From Sulfitobacter litoralis (GTDB lineage: Bacteria > Pseudomonadota > Alphaproteobacteria > Rhodobacterales > Rhodobacteraceae), in contig NZ_FNJD01000005.1 in the NCBI RefSeq assembly GCF_900103185.1, forward strand, positions 62,001-126,000: 64,000 nucleotides of DNA, in the 5' to 3' direction. The notes beneath the pieces were generated by a model, which was not told the origin of the DNA, searched no databases, and saw only the letters and a program-made list of their open reading frames with translations. A program made the position numbers and the translations under genes. This document shows, piece by piece, positions 23,676 to 32,280 of the stretch (positions within the stretch are counted from its first letter, which is position 1; every line of letters begins with the position of its first letter).

Positions 23676-26354
23676 CTATCCGCGCGGCATCTTCAGTACA
23701 ACGTCGCGCCCACGTCGATTATAGCGCAGCTCGCTTTCGCCGATCGCAGAGACGCGGCCACCGTCCAAACGATCCCCTACTGCGACTTTCTGATAGCGCC
23801 CGTTGCTAAGCCGGATCAGTGCGCGCCGACTGGAAGGTTTGCCGTAAACCCCGATCAGATTGATTGTACGAAGTTTAATCGCATTCTTCACGGTTGCTTG
23901 CTTTGAAACCGAAGTTTTGGACGGCACGGCCGGCTTGACCACCTGCGGCGTCACCGTTTTTGCGGCACTGGCGACAGTGACCGGCATCGGTTGCGCGCGC
24001 TCGGCACGGCGCACGAGGCGGGAAAAATTGGCCGGGCGCAGGTCGGGGCGTTTGGAAATATCGGTCGCATATCTAGTGGCGTTGTTGACCGGTTCCTGTG
24101 GAAGCGCAGCCTTGAGCGCCTCGGCCGCCGCCTTTGCTGCAGCGTCAACTTCGGCCTGTTGGGCGGCGGCTGCGGCTTTGATCACCTGAGCAGACCGTAC
24201 CGTTGGGCGGAGTGCGGCGAGCTCATTCCGGATCGCGCTGTCAGCTTCAGAACTATCCGGGTCTGAACTATCCGAGTTTGTGCTTTCTAGGTTGGTTGTT
24301 TCTGGATTGCTGCTGTCGGTCGCTTCAGGGGGCTCTTCTGGGCGCAATTTAGGCCTGAACTTGGGCGGAGCGGAAGCGACAGACGCCTCAATCACTTCAG
24401 CGGCCTTAGGTGCGTCAGGCCGCGCTAAGGTGGCAGGGGGAACGCGGGCCGGCCGGCCTGCAAAGACAATCACCCCATCTGCATTCAACGTGCCCTTTTC
24501 GCTTGGAATGACCAAACCGCGATCATCCAGCTTGAACGTTGTGCCTGCGGTCGCGGGCGGTGCCGATATGATGTCGACAACATCGCCGCCGAACGACGCT
24601 AGCTTGGGCAAAGCCATCGCTTTATTCGAGGTGCTGACCGGATCAAGACCCCGTGCGAGCACGTTATCCAAGCTCAACATCGCAGGAACCTGAGGTGTTT
24701 TGGGCGCAAGGGCCCAGATGCCCGTGGTGGCGTATTTTGCCTCGATTTCCTGCGCGGTCATTTCTGTCGGTTGAAGGTTCTGTGGCGCAGACGTCTCATC
24801 AAGAACCGGGTCGCTTTCATCGCGCTGCGGCGTGGCGAGTGCTGCGACTGTCGTATCGTTCGCTTGTTTTGACGGCGCAGGGGGGGCTACATCGCGCTTT
24901 GTGCTCTGCTCTATCTTAGGTGCCGCGGTAGGAGCCGACGCCGCCGTCTGCGTGGTGTCACGGGTGCCGAAGATCCGCGAAAGGGTTAGCCCGTCGTCAA
25001 GAAACACGGAGGCCCATGCCGCAACGCCCGCCAAAAACACCAGCAAAGCTGCCGTTAAAGCCAATGCCAGAAAGCGGGGCTTGCCCCCTACAGTTTGGTC
25101 GTTGCGCGCCCCGAAGACAGTCATCCGGTCGGCTTCATTTACGTCTTTGGCGCGCGTTTTTCCGGCGACCGCAGGCGCGCTCGCGCGCGTTGGTCTGGAC
25201 CGTGGCGGTAGAGGGAGAGACCTAAGGCGTTTTAAAAACGCAAAGGGCGAGGCTTTGGTCTCGTGGGCTGGCTTTGCGCCGGTCAAAGAGCTGCTATCAG
25301 GGACGGGGCCGCCGGCGTTTTCGAGGGGTTGCACGTGGCCGCGGCCGACCGCGGCTGCCACCCGTGGTGCGCTTCGGCGGCTGGAAAAATCTGCAGTGGC
25401 TTTCGTTGCAGCAGGGGCCGCAGGTGTCGACTTCGACGGCGCAGTTGTCGGCGCGCCGAGGGCAGGGGGGACTTTGCTCTCGACAGAGACTGTAGAGGTT
25501 TTGCCACCTGAGATCACCGGCGCTTTCTCGGTGGCCGACGGTTTCGGCAACGGCGGCGTGACCGATTGGGCGACGGGGTGCGCATCCGGTGCGGCCGTTC
25601 CCACAGAGGTATTGCTGGTCTGCTGACGCGTCCCTTCGGGGGCAGCCGAGGCCTTCGGCGCTGGTTTTTCGGCTTTGGGAGGGAGGGTCGTTGCCTCGGC
25701 TTCGGCTTGGATTATCGGCGCAGTCAGCCCCAGATCGGTCTTTGGAGGCGCGACAGAGATTTCAGCGATAGGGTCAGATTGCGATTGTTTTTCCTCGGGC
25801 GGCGCAACATCGCCCAAAATAACGAGAGGCTGTGTATCTGGCTCCACTTCTTCGCCCGGTTTTAGCCATTGGAAGGCGGTGCCTGTCGGCCCGAAAAACG
25901 CCTCGCCCTTGAAGTCATGATCGTCAGCCTGCGCAACGAAACTGACGGGATGAAACCGGTGCTCCGTCGCGAACGCTTCAGCCTCGATCAAGGTTTCGCG
26001 CGCGACGGCGGCAATGTGGGTGAGGGGGCCATCGTTGCGTGTGTCAAAGACCAGATCCGTAACGGCATAGGGCGTGGCCCCGTCCAGTGCACGCTTGGCT
26101 GCTTCGCGTCGCGCCTGACCGTCCAGCCCAGCTGTATCGATCGACATGAACTTGATCTGATCGTTGGGGATCAGAACCTTGCTGCGCAGGCCGCTTGGTT
26201 CAAGCGCGGTTGCGGTGGCACGCAGGGTCGCCAGTTCGGCGGCCATATCTTCGGCGTCGACCGCGACCTCGCCAATCTGCCGCCAGCCGTTAGGGACGCG
26301 GTGCAGCAGGCGAATTCCTTGAAAGGAGAGAGACAGTGCAAAGTTAGGCTTCAT
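23676..26354 (-). CDS. Orphan trans-envelope protein with GspL/PilM-like and GspC/PilP-like ends
   Basis: I do not recognise a named family for this 892-residue protein. Residues about 1-190 follow the actin-like cytoplasmic part of GspL/PilM: LSLSFQGIRLLHR, then KVLIPNDQIKFMSIDTA, ARREAAKRALDGATPYAVTD and HIAAVARETLIEA. A Pro/Ala/Thr-rich linker leads to a membrane helix at about 420-448 and a second long Ala/Pro/Glu-rich stretch. The last 70 residues resemble the GspC/PilP domain: LIGVYGKPSSRRALIRLSNG, then VAVGDRLDGGRVSAIGE. No secretion or pilus gene is near. I chose MKPNFAL (26354); a start at 26393 adds 13 residues. The domain reading is inference. Confidence 0.55.
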   Translation of the reverse strand: MKPNFALSLSFQGIRLLHRVPNGWRQIGEVAVDAEDMAAELATLRATATALEPSGLRSKVLIPNDQIKFMSIDTAGLDGQARREAAKRALDGATPYAVTDLVFDTRNDGPLTHIAAVARETLIEAEAFATEHRFHPVSFVAQADDHDFKGEAFFGPTGTAFQWLKPGEEVEPDTQPLVILGDVAPPEEKQSQSDPIAEISVAPPKTDLGLTAPIIQAEAEATTLPPKAEKPAPKASAAPEGTRQQTSNTSVGTAAPDAHPVAQSVTPPLPKPSATEKAPVISGGKTSTVSVESKVPPALGAPTTAPSKSTPAAPAATKATADFSSRRSAPRVAAAVGRGHVQPLENAGGPVPDSSSLTGAKPAHETKASPFAFLKRLRSLPLPPRSRPTRASAPAVAGKTRAKDVNEADRMTVFGARNDQTVGGKPRFLALALTAALLVFLAGVAAWASVFLDDGLTLSRIFGTRDTTQTAASAPTAAPKIEQSTKRDVAPPAPSKQANDTTVAALATPQRDESDPVLDETSAPQNLQPTEMTAQEIEAKYATTGIWALAPKTPQVPAMLSLDNVLARGLDPVSTSNKAMALPKLASFGGDVVDIISAPPATAGTTFKLDDRGLVIPSEKGTLNADGVIVFAGRPARVPPATLARPDAPKAAEVIEASVASAPPKFRPKLRPEEPPEATDSSNPETTNLESTNSDSSDPDSSEADSAIRNELAALRPTVRSAQVIKAAAAAQQAEVDAAAKAAAEALKAALPQEPVNNATRYATDISKRPDLRPANFSRLVRRAERAQPMPVTVASAAKTVTPQVVKPAVPSKTSVSKQATVKNAIKLRTINLIGVYGKPSSRRALIRLSNGRYQKVAVGDRLDGGRVSAIGESELRYNRRGRDVVLKMPRG

Positions 26355-26577
26355 GGATACGCTTTTATTAGAGGCTTGGAGGCGGTGGAACATTCAGGAC
26401 AGCAATAGATTGCCATTACCACGTGGATTGCCAGCAAAACAGTGTGTCGGTTCAGAGCAAAGGAATAGAGCAGTAGTTTGCTCATGAAAAGAGTCGAGCT
26501 CACAGGAGGCTTGCAGCGATCTGGGCGGAAGGCCACACAGGAGCCCAGCGGATATTACCAGAAAAAGGGTCAACAAT

Positions 26578-27291
26578 ATGCGAATGTTAAATATCAGAGT
26601 TTTCAAATTTGCGGCAATTCTTTGCGTGGGTTTCGCGTCTGGTGCGCTGGCGCAGCAAGCCCCACAAGGCATCACTGTAAGCGGCGAGGGTGTCGTTTCG
26701 CTTGCCCCGGATACGGCCACGATCCGCTTAGGGGTAAGCGAGCGCGCCGCGTCTGCCGCGGAAGCAATGGCACAAACATCCGAAAAAGTTCGTGGAATTT
26801 TAAATCAATTGGATTCACTAAAAATTGCTGGCCTCGACCGTCGGACAAGCGGGCTCTACCTGCGTCCAGTCTACGATAATGGGTCTCGCAACGACACGAC
26901 GCCGGTACAAGTCTCGGGGTATGAAGCGGGGAACACGGTGAGTGTGACAGTGCGCGATCTTAGTAAACTGGGGCAGCTGTTGGATGCCGTGGTGGCCGAA
27001 GGTGCGAATGACTTTAATGGTTTGCAATTCGGGTTGCAGGATAACCAAGCCGCGCTGGAGCAGGCTCGTAAAGATGCCGTTTCAGATGCTATGGCGCGGG
27101 CGCAGCAGCTTGCCGATGCCGCCGGGGTTAAACTTGGCAAAGTGGTGAGCATGTCGGAAACCAGCCAAGGTTTCCGTCCAATGGAGATGCGCAGCGCGCA
27201 GATGAAAAGCATGGATATGCCCATCGAAACCGGTGAGGTCGACGTTAGCGCGCAGGTGTCATTGCAGTTTGAAATCGCCGGTGCAGACTAA
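26578..27291 (+). CDS. SIMPL domain protein (DUF541), exported
   Basis: The 237-residue product starts with a signal peptide (about 8-25, ending SGALAQ) and continues with a SIMPL/DUF541 domain: ITVSGEGVVSLAPDTATIRL, then ARKDAVSDAMARAQQLADAAGVKLGKV and VDVSAQVSLQFEI at the end. Such proteins lie in the periplasm or outer membrane; some relatives form large rings, but the role is unclear. A second ATG two codons in (26584) is an equally possible start. The gene is divergent from the long envelope gene and ends in a strong terminator. Confidence 0.87.
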   Translation: MRMLNIRVFKFAAILCVGFASGALAQQAPQGITVSGEGVVSLAPDTATIRLGVSERAASAAEAMAQTSEKVRGILNQLDSLKIAGLDRRTSGLYLRPVYDNGSRNDTTPVQVSGYEAGNTVSVTVRDLSKLGQLLDAVVAEGANDFNGLQFGLQDNQAALEQARKDAVSDAMARAQQLADAAGVKLGKVVSMSETSQGFRPMEMRSAQMKSMDMPIETGEVDVSAQVSLQFEIAGAD

Positions 27292-27340
27292 CCGTGTGAG
27301 ATAGATCAAGCGCGTACCCTAGGGTGCTTTGGTTAAGGCA

Positions 27341-27375
27341 AACCCCGCCAGCATTACGCTTTGGCGGGGTTTTTT
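27341..27375 (+). terminator. Rho-independent terminator of the SIMPL gene
   Basis: AACCCCGCCA (27341-27350) pairs with TGGCGGGGTT and six T follow. It separates the SIMPL gene from the convergent metY, whose stop lies a few bases further. Confidence 0.88.
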
Positions 27376-27379
27376 GTGG

Positions 27380-28672
27380 TTAAGCGGTTGCTATGGACAA
27401 GGCTTGATCAAGGTCGGCGATCAGGTCTGCCGCATCCTCTGTCCCGATCGACAACCGCACGACATTTGCCCCGGCACCCGCGGCTTCCTGCTGCTCAGCA
27501 CTCAATTGGCGGTGCGTGGTCGAGGCGGAGTGAATGATCAGCGACCGCGTGTCACCGAGGTTGGCGACGTGGCTAAAGATTTCCAGCGCGTTCACCAGTT
27601 TGACGCAAGCATCGTACCCGCCTTTGACAGCAAAGGTGAACAAACCACCGGCCCCTTTGGGGCACACTTTTTTCGCACGTTCGAAATAGGGAGATGATTG
27701 CAGCCCTGCATAGGTGACATAGTCAACCCGGTCATCGTTCTCGAGCCAAGTCGCGATTTTCTGTGCGTTTTCAACATGGCGTTCCATCCGTAACGACAAC
27801 GTCTCAGTGCCCATAAGTGTATAATGGGCAGCCTGGGGGTTCATTGTCATCCCAAGGTCGCGTAACCCGATGGCAATGCCATGAAAGGTAAAGGCCAGCC
27901 CACCAAATGTCTCGTGGAAGTTGAGCCCGTGGTAGGCTGGCTCGGGCTGGCTAAGCGACGGGAACTTGTCATTCGCCGACCAGTCAAATTTGCCCGAGTC
28001 GACGATGCAGCCTCCAGTAACTGTTCCGTTGCCGGTGAGGTATTTGGTCGTAGAATGGACCACGAGCGTCGCCCCAAGTTCGATCGGACGACACAGGTAT
28101 GGCGTCGCCGTTGTGTTATCGATGATCAGCGGTACCCCCGCATCGTCTGCAACGTCTGCAATTGCCCGTACGTCCATAATGTAGCCGCCCGGGTTCGCGA
28201 TCGCCTCGCCAAAGATGGCGCGTGTATCGTCGTCAACCGCGTCTTTGACGGCATCGATATCATCAAAATCCACGAACTTGCAGGACCAGCCGAAACGTTT
28301 GATCGTCTGGCTGAACTGCGTCACCGTGCCGCCATACAGCCGGGTCGACGCAATGATATTCTTACCCGGCCCCATGAGCGGAAATAGCGCCATGATCTGA
28401 GCTGCATGCCCTGAAGAGCAACAAACAGCCCCGACGCCTCCCTCAAGCGTCGCGATCCGTTCTTGCAAGACCGCCACGGTCGGGTTCGTCAGGCGGGAAT
28501 AGATGAACCCCACCTCTTGCAAGTTGAACAATGCTGCTGCGTGGTCAGCATCTCGAAACACATAGGCTGTCGTTTGATAGATCGGCGTCTGTCGCGCACC
28601 GGTCGCCGGATCAGGTTTGGCCCCTGCATGTATCTGCAAGGTATCGAAACCATAATTGCTGCTATCTGTCAT
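27380..28672 (-). CDS. metY: O-acetylhomoserine sulfhydrylase
   Basis: A 430-residue PLP enzyme that makes homocysteine from O-acetylhomoserine and sulfide, the direct sulfhydrylation route to methionine. The PLP lysine is Lys210 in HSTTKYLTGNG, and IDNTTATPYLCRP, YSRLTNPT and SLGDTRSLIIHSA-like motifs fit MetY rather than MetC. I chose the ATG at 28672 because AGGGAG precedes it; an earlier start at 28750 would run through the leader. The 124-bp leader shows no convincing SAM-II riboswitch core. metC at 43.4 kb gives the cell a second sulfur amino acid lyase. Confidence 0.92.
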   Translation of the reverse strand: MTDSSNYGFDTLQIHAGAKPDPATGARQTPIYQTTAYVFRDADHAAALFNLQEVGFIYSRLTNPTVAVLQERIATLEGGVGAVCCSSGHAAQIMALFPLMGPGKNIIASTRLYGGTVTQFSQTIKRFGWSCKFVDFDDIDAVKDAVDDDTRAIFGEAIANPGGYIMDVRAIADVADDAGVPLIIDNTTATPYLCRPIELGATLVVHSTTKYLTGNGTVTGGCIVDSGKFDWSANDKFPSLSQPEPAYHGLNFHETFGGLAFTFHGIAIGLRDLGMTMNPQAAHYTLMGTETLSLRMERHVENAQKIATWLENDDRVDYVTYAGLQSSPYFERAKKVCPKGAGGLFTFAVKGGYDACVKLVNALEIFSHVANLGDTRSLIIHSASTTHRQLSAEQQEAAGAGANVVRLSIGTEDAADLIADLDQALSIATA

Positions 28673-28796
28673 CGGTATTCTCCCTAAAATCGTCTGCAAT
28701 ATGGTTAGGTGAACCGATGTAGGCGCACAAGCCGTAGGTCGCAGGGACACCGGCTATGATGCTTCTGGATGGCGTGGGGTTAACTTGTGATTGAGC

Positions 28797-29852
28797 TCAT
28801 CGAAGCCAATAGCCGTTTGATTTCAGGCGATTCCGAATGGCTTGTTCTTTGCGCGGAAGGTTCGTCTGGTCAAATAGGGCCCGTGCTTTACGGCCGCGTC
28901 CATTATAGACCATCCGTTTAATCGGCTCAGATCCTTTAAGAACTTTTTTAAGCTTATTTGGTGCCGCAATCTTTTCTAATAGATCAACGACATAATCTGG
29001 TTCGCGCGCATAGAGCAGGGGGATAAAACGATAGTGGCAGCTGACGGAGCCATCTATCATCCCATCTGGCAAAGTGTCTCGTCCTCCCCCAAGCGCGTGG
29101 ATCACTAGCGGTAAAGCAACCTGATCGAGCCAGGGGTCAAAGGACTGCGCGCAGAGCTCTGTCGGCGGATCATCCCGAATTGCCAAAGCGTATTCGAGAA
29201 ACTTTGCACCAAATTCATGGGGGCAGCGGTAGAAGAAGAATCCCGCGTTAAAATATAGATAGCGCTGCCAGTAATCATCGGGTTGGCTGTGGTCGAGACT
29301 GCTATCGAAATCTAGATCAAATTTATCATAAAGGGACTTCCACAGGCCCCCATACTGGGGCCCGTAAAGCTGAGGAACGGGCCACGTGTTGGTGCGCCGC
29401 ATAGAGGCCATCGGACGTTCAAAATTGAACGGAACAGAGGCGAGATCCCCTGTAAGCAGTGTGTCTGTGTCAAAGAACACAAACGGCTCCGCGGCGGGAA
29501 GTGCGCTGATCATTTCGATCTTGTTGCCATAGGGATAGGCGTCTCCGAAGTGACGCGTTTCAAAGGGAACAATATTTGCGCCGAGTTGATGCAGCGCAGA
29601 AATTATCTCTGGGTTCTTGATCCGTGGGTCAGTGGACCATAGTGGACCCGGTTGCGGTTCCATTACATAAAGTTTGCCCTTAAAATTAGGGCTATTGTGA
29701 CGCAGCGAAGCAGCAAAAAGAAGCGCTTCATACGCAAGTCGCCCGTGTTGGCCGACAATAGCAATATTGAATACTTGATCCGGTTCGGAAGCTTGGGCCA
29801 CGCGCACCCCCCTATTTCTGCGACAGCAAACTCGATAGCTAACGTGTGTCAC
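28797..29852 (-). CDS. Putative glycosyltransferase-like protein with DxD motif
   Basis: The 351-residue product has an N-terminal Rossmann-like strand (NIAIVGQHGRLAYEALLFAA) and FVFFDTDTLLTGDL (about 125-138), a DxD-type motif that in GT-A glycosyltransferases binds metal and nucleotide sugar. YLYFNAGFFFYRCP and a basic C-terminus follow. No signal or membrane helix is visible. I know no named family member; other nucleotide-sugar or phospho-sugar transferases are possible. The start is uncertain, since no ribosome-binding site is clear and a later GTG would remove about 15 basic residues. metY follows in the same direction. Confidence 0.55.
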   Translation of the reverse strand: MTHVSYRVCCRRNRGVRVAQASEPDQVFNIAIVGQHGRLAYEALLFAASLRHNSPNFKGKLYVMEPQPGPLWSTDPRIKNPEIISALHQLGANIVPFETRHFGDAYPYGNKIEMISALPAAEPFVFFDTDTLLTGDLASVPFNFERPMASMRRTNTWPVPQLYGPQYGGLWKSLYDKFDLDFDSSLDHSQPDDYWQRYLYFNAGFFFYRCPHEFGAKFLEYALAIRDDPPTELCAQSFDPWLDQVALPLVIHALGGGRDTLPDGMIDGSVSCHYRFIPLLYAREPDYVVDLLEKIAAPNKLKKVLKGSEPIKRMVYNGRGRKARALFDQTNLPRKEQAIRNRLKSNGYWLR

Positions 29853-29923
29853 AGATACGTGCTACAGTACAACGCATCAAAGGAATATGCCGCTATACTT
29901 CAGGATATAAGCTGAGGAAAAAG

Positions 29924-30007
29924 TGGTGGGCGACCCTGGAATCGAACCAGGCGTGCGTCTCCGCGAGGGAGTTACAGTCCCCTGCCACACCTTGCGGCCT
30001 GTCGCCC
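29924..30007 (-). tRNA. tRNA-Tyr (GTA anticodon)
   Basis: Read on the minus strand, the acceptor GGGCGAC pairs with GTCGCCC, the anticodon arm GGGGACTGTAACTCCC carries GTA, and there is a long class II variable arm and an encoded CCA. The gene lies upstream of the glycosyltransferase gene on the same strand. Confidence 0.95.
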
Positions 30008-30134
30008 ACTTTAACCCTGTGCATTGCACCGGATGTGAAGGCGTGATTACAAGCGGGCAGTATTAGCGTCAAGGCGAAAACCTGTGAAAATCGCAGTGAA
30101 TTTTACCTTGGGATAAAAGATAGAAGGTTCGGCG

Positions 30135-30911
30135 ATGAAAAAACCTAAGTGGGTTGTACAAAAAGAGCAGGAAAAGAAGGCGGATGCGAACCAAACAGTT
30201 TGGTTGTTCGGGCTTCATGCGGTGCGTGATGCGCTAGAAAACCCTAAGCGAGAAAAAATAAAATTGATGGTGACCCCCAACGCGCAAATCAAGTTGGAAG
30301 AGGCAATCGTCAAAGCCGGCATTGAGCCTGAGGTCGTTGATCCCCGGAAATTCCGTCCTCCGCTCGATCCAGGCTCGGTCCATCAGGGTGCCGTGCTGGA
30401 AGTAAAGCCACTAAGCTGGGGCTCGCTGAAGGATGTCTGCATTGGTGCGGAGGCCCCGCGGGTATTGTTGCTTGATCGGGTGACAGACCCCCATAACGTC
30501 GGCGCAATTCTGCGTTCAGCAGAGGTATTGGGCGCATCCGCCGTCGTTGGGATGCGCCACCATGCAGCGCCCGAAACCGGTGCCCTCGCGAAAACTGCGA
30601 GCGGGGCACTTGAGCGACAGCCCTACTTGCGCGTTCGGAACTTGGCCGACGCGATAAAAGAGCTGCAGTCCATGGGGTATCTCGTTCTTGGGCTAGATGG
30701 CGAAGCCGAAGCAACGGTTGAATCCGCACTCGAAGGGAAGCGAGACCGTCCCGTTGCGCTTGTTCTTGGGGCAGAGGGGCCGGGTTTGCGCGAGAAAACC
30801 AAAGAAACGGTGGACGCCTTGGTGCGCATCGACGCCACGGGCGGGTTTGGCTCTCTAAATGTCTCGAACGCTGCTGCGATCGCGCTGTATGCGTCGCGCG
30901 ACCATAGCTAA
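30135..30911 (+). CDS. rlmB: 23S rRNA 2'-O-ribose methyltransferase RlmB (SpoU family)
   Basis: The 258-residue product methylates G2251 of 23S rRNA by family assignment. The N-terminal substrate-binding part (VWLFGLHAVRDALENP) is followed by the knotted SPOUT domain with its three motifs: DRVTDPHNVGAILRSAE, LVLGAEGPGL and GSLNVSNAAAIALY, which bind S-adenosylmethionine. The Lys-rich start (MKKPKWVVQKEQEKK) is a normal extension. It diverges from tRNA-Tyr. The gap after it is unusually long for this genome and has conspicuous inverted repeats. Confidence 0.93.
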   Translation: MKKPKWVVQKEQEKKADANQTVWLFGLHAVRDALENPKREKIKLMVTPNAQIKLEEAIVKAGIEPEVVDPRKFRPPLDPGSVHQGAVLEVKPLSWGSLKDVCIGAEAPRVLLLDRVTDPHNVGAILRSAEVLGASAVVGMRHHAAPETGALAKTASGALERQPYLRVRNLADAIKELQSMGYLVLGLDGEAEATVESALEGKRDRPVALVLGAEGPGLREKTKETVDALVRIDATGGFGSLNVSNAAAIALYASRDHS

Positions 30912-30976
30912 GCGTTTCGCGGTATACTTTACCAAGATTGCCACTTGCGGTTCTTGCGGGAGAATAGCGGCCTCAA

Positions 30977-31018
30977 ATTTTGAGCGCTGGATAGCATGAG
31001 CTTTCCTGCGCTCAAAAT
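30977..31018. repeat. 11-bp perfect inverted repeat after rlmB
   Basis: ATTTTGAGCGC (30977-30987) and GCGCTCAAAAT (31008-31018) are perfect complements around a 20-bp loop. No T-run follows on either strand, so it is not a classical terminator; it may be an mRNA-stabilising stem or a binding site. Confidence 0.5.
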
Positions 31019-31121
31019 GGATTCCCACTCTACGAAAAAAAACGAGTTCCAACGTATTAGGCTCCTGTCTCGTCCTGTCAGCCAAAACAAACCAAGGCTG
31101 GCATGTCTTAATTGCAGTCGC

Positions 31122-31141
31122 GTTATGGTCGCGTCCATAAC
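31122..31141. repeat. 7-bp inverted repeat, possible operator
   Basis: GTTATGG and CCATAAC face each other across TCGCGT. The geometry, two seven-base arms with a six-base spacer, suits a dimeric regulator; nothing identifies the protein. Confidence 0.35.
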
Positions 31142-31403
31142 CATTTCATAAAACTAAGGACGTTAAAAAAATAGGTAACATGGACTGCGAAAATCCCGGC
31201 TGGAGCGGCAACTATGAAGAGTGCGCTTAAATCAATTTTTGGCGTTGCTGTAGTACATGGCGAAAAACGGCTGATGCCTTCATACTTTGTTCACGGATAT
31301 GTCAGAAGCTCTTTGAATGAAGCAAATCATTCTTATTTGTTTTTTCATGACGGCAGGCCTGGAACTCCTGCTGATCACCTAACTGTCCCTCGTTCCGTAC
31401 CTT

Positions 31404-31438
31404 GCGCCCTCACGTTTGACGTGAAGGGCGCTTTTTTT
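31404..31438 (+). terminator. Strong orphan terminator upstream of the CoA-binding gene
   Basis: GCGCCCTCACG and CGTGAAGGGCGC form a stable stem and seven T follow. The closest upstream plus-strand gene (rlmB) ends 490 bp away and the next gene starts 28 bp later, so the terminator probably ends an unannotated short transcript. Confidence 0.85.
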
Positions 31439-31465
31439 GTGGGCGTTTAAAGTTTAGTAAGACCT

Positions 31466-31885
31466 ATGCCATACACAGATACTCAGCTGACGAAGATTTT
31501 TAAGAATACCAAACGCATTGCTGTTGTTGGGGCCTCAATGACCCCGTTGCGGCCAAGCAATTATGTTGCGCAGTATTTGATATCGAAGGGATACGATATC
31601 ATTCCGGTCAATCCAGCGCACGCGGGACTGACACTATTTGATACGACTGTCTTGGCAGGAATGTCAGACATAGTAGGGCAAGTCGATATGGTCGATATAT
31701 TCCGACGGTCCGAAGCGGTTCCTGAGATTGTCGATGAAGCATTGGAGGTATTTCCAGATCTTGGCACTATCTGGATGCAAATTGGGGTTCAGCATCCTGT
31801 CGCTGCGGCGAAAGCTGAAGCAAAGGGTGTAGCTGTGATTCAGAATAGATGCCCGAAAATCGAGTTTCAGAGGCTGTTTAATTGA
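31466..31885 (+). CDS. CoA-binding domain protein, YccU-like
   Basis: The 139-residue product is a single CoA-binding Rossmann domain: RIAVVGASMTPLRPSNYVAQ, then YLISKGYDIIPVNPAHAGLT and EAKGVAVIQNRCPKIE, the motif order of succinyl-CoA synthetase alpha N-terminal domains. Stand-alone members are small cytosolic proteins of unknown role. It starts 28 bp after a strong terminator, so it needs its own promoter very near. Confidence 0.88.
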   Translation: MPYTDTQLTKIFKNTKRIAVVGASMTPLRPSNYVAQYLISKGYDIIPVNPAHAGLTLFDTTVLAGMSDIVGQVDMVDIFRRSEAVPEIVDEALEVFPDLGTIWMQIGVQHPVAAAKAEAKGVAVIQNRCPKIEFQRLFN

Positions 31886-31974
31886 GGCTCGCCGGTGCTC
31901 GTTGCTATCAAAAAGATTGCCTTAGGCCGTGATGACATAATGTAGCGGCCCTACATCATCAAGTTTCGTGCGCG

Positions 31975-32280
31975 TCAGCGAGAGTCCTTTTCAGCCAGAC
32001 CACTTTGGTGTTGGCGGCGGGTCAGTTCGGCGAATACGTCAGACAGCGCCACATCTCGCGACGCGAGCATAACGAGGAGGTGATACAGTACATCCGCTGC
32101 CTCTGAAGTCAGCTTTGCTTTGTCATTCTTAACGGCTTCGATAATTGCTTCGACGGCCTCTTCGCCGAACTTTTCGGCGCACTTCTCGGGCCCTTTGGCG
32201 AGCAATTGGGCGGTCCAGCTGCTTGTGGGATCCGAATGCTTTCGAGACTGGATCGTCGCAAATAAATCTTCGAGCATCAT
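31975..32280 (-). CDS. hisE: Phosphoribosyl-ATP diphosphatase
   Basis: HisE removes pyrophosphate from phosphoribosyl-ATP, the second step of histidine synthesis. The 101-residue product has the MazG-like helix pattern with the catalytic acidic residues in [20 protein letters not shown] and [14 protein letters not shown]. Its start overlaps the hisF stop by four bases (ATGA), so it ends the hisA-hisF-hisE unit. hisI, often fused to hisE elsewhere, is not in the window. Confidence 0.95.
   Translation of the reverse strand: MMLEDLFATIQSRKHSDPTSSWTAQLLAKGPEKCAEKFGEEAVEAIIEAVKNDKAKLTSEAADVLYHLLVMLASRDVALSDVFAELTRRQHQSGLAEKDSR

Larger units (their letters stand above)
30912..31465. other. Gene-poor 554-bp stretch with inverted repeats and an orphan terminator
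   Basis: No protein gene is supported here. A 78-codon frame at 31214-31450, preceded by GGAG, runs through the terminator hairpin and has no family look, so I do not call it. Two inverted repeats (30977-31018 and 31122-31141) and a strong terminator (31404-31438) lie 65 to 530 bp after rlmB, as if a separate short transcript ended there. Confidence 0.5.

Noticed and set aside
28673-28796. SAM-II riboswitch in front of metY
   Set aside because: The leader has a few weak complementarities but not the conserved core of the SAM-II element; a covariance search would settle it.
31214-31450. A 78-codon frame with a fair ribosome-binding site after rlmB
   Set aside because: It runs straight through a strong terminator hairpin, has no recognisable domain and an odd composition; the region fits a short transcript better.
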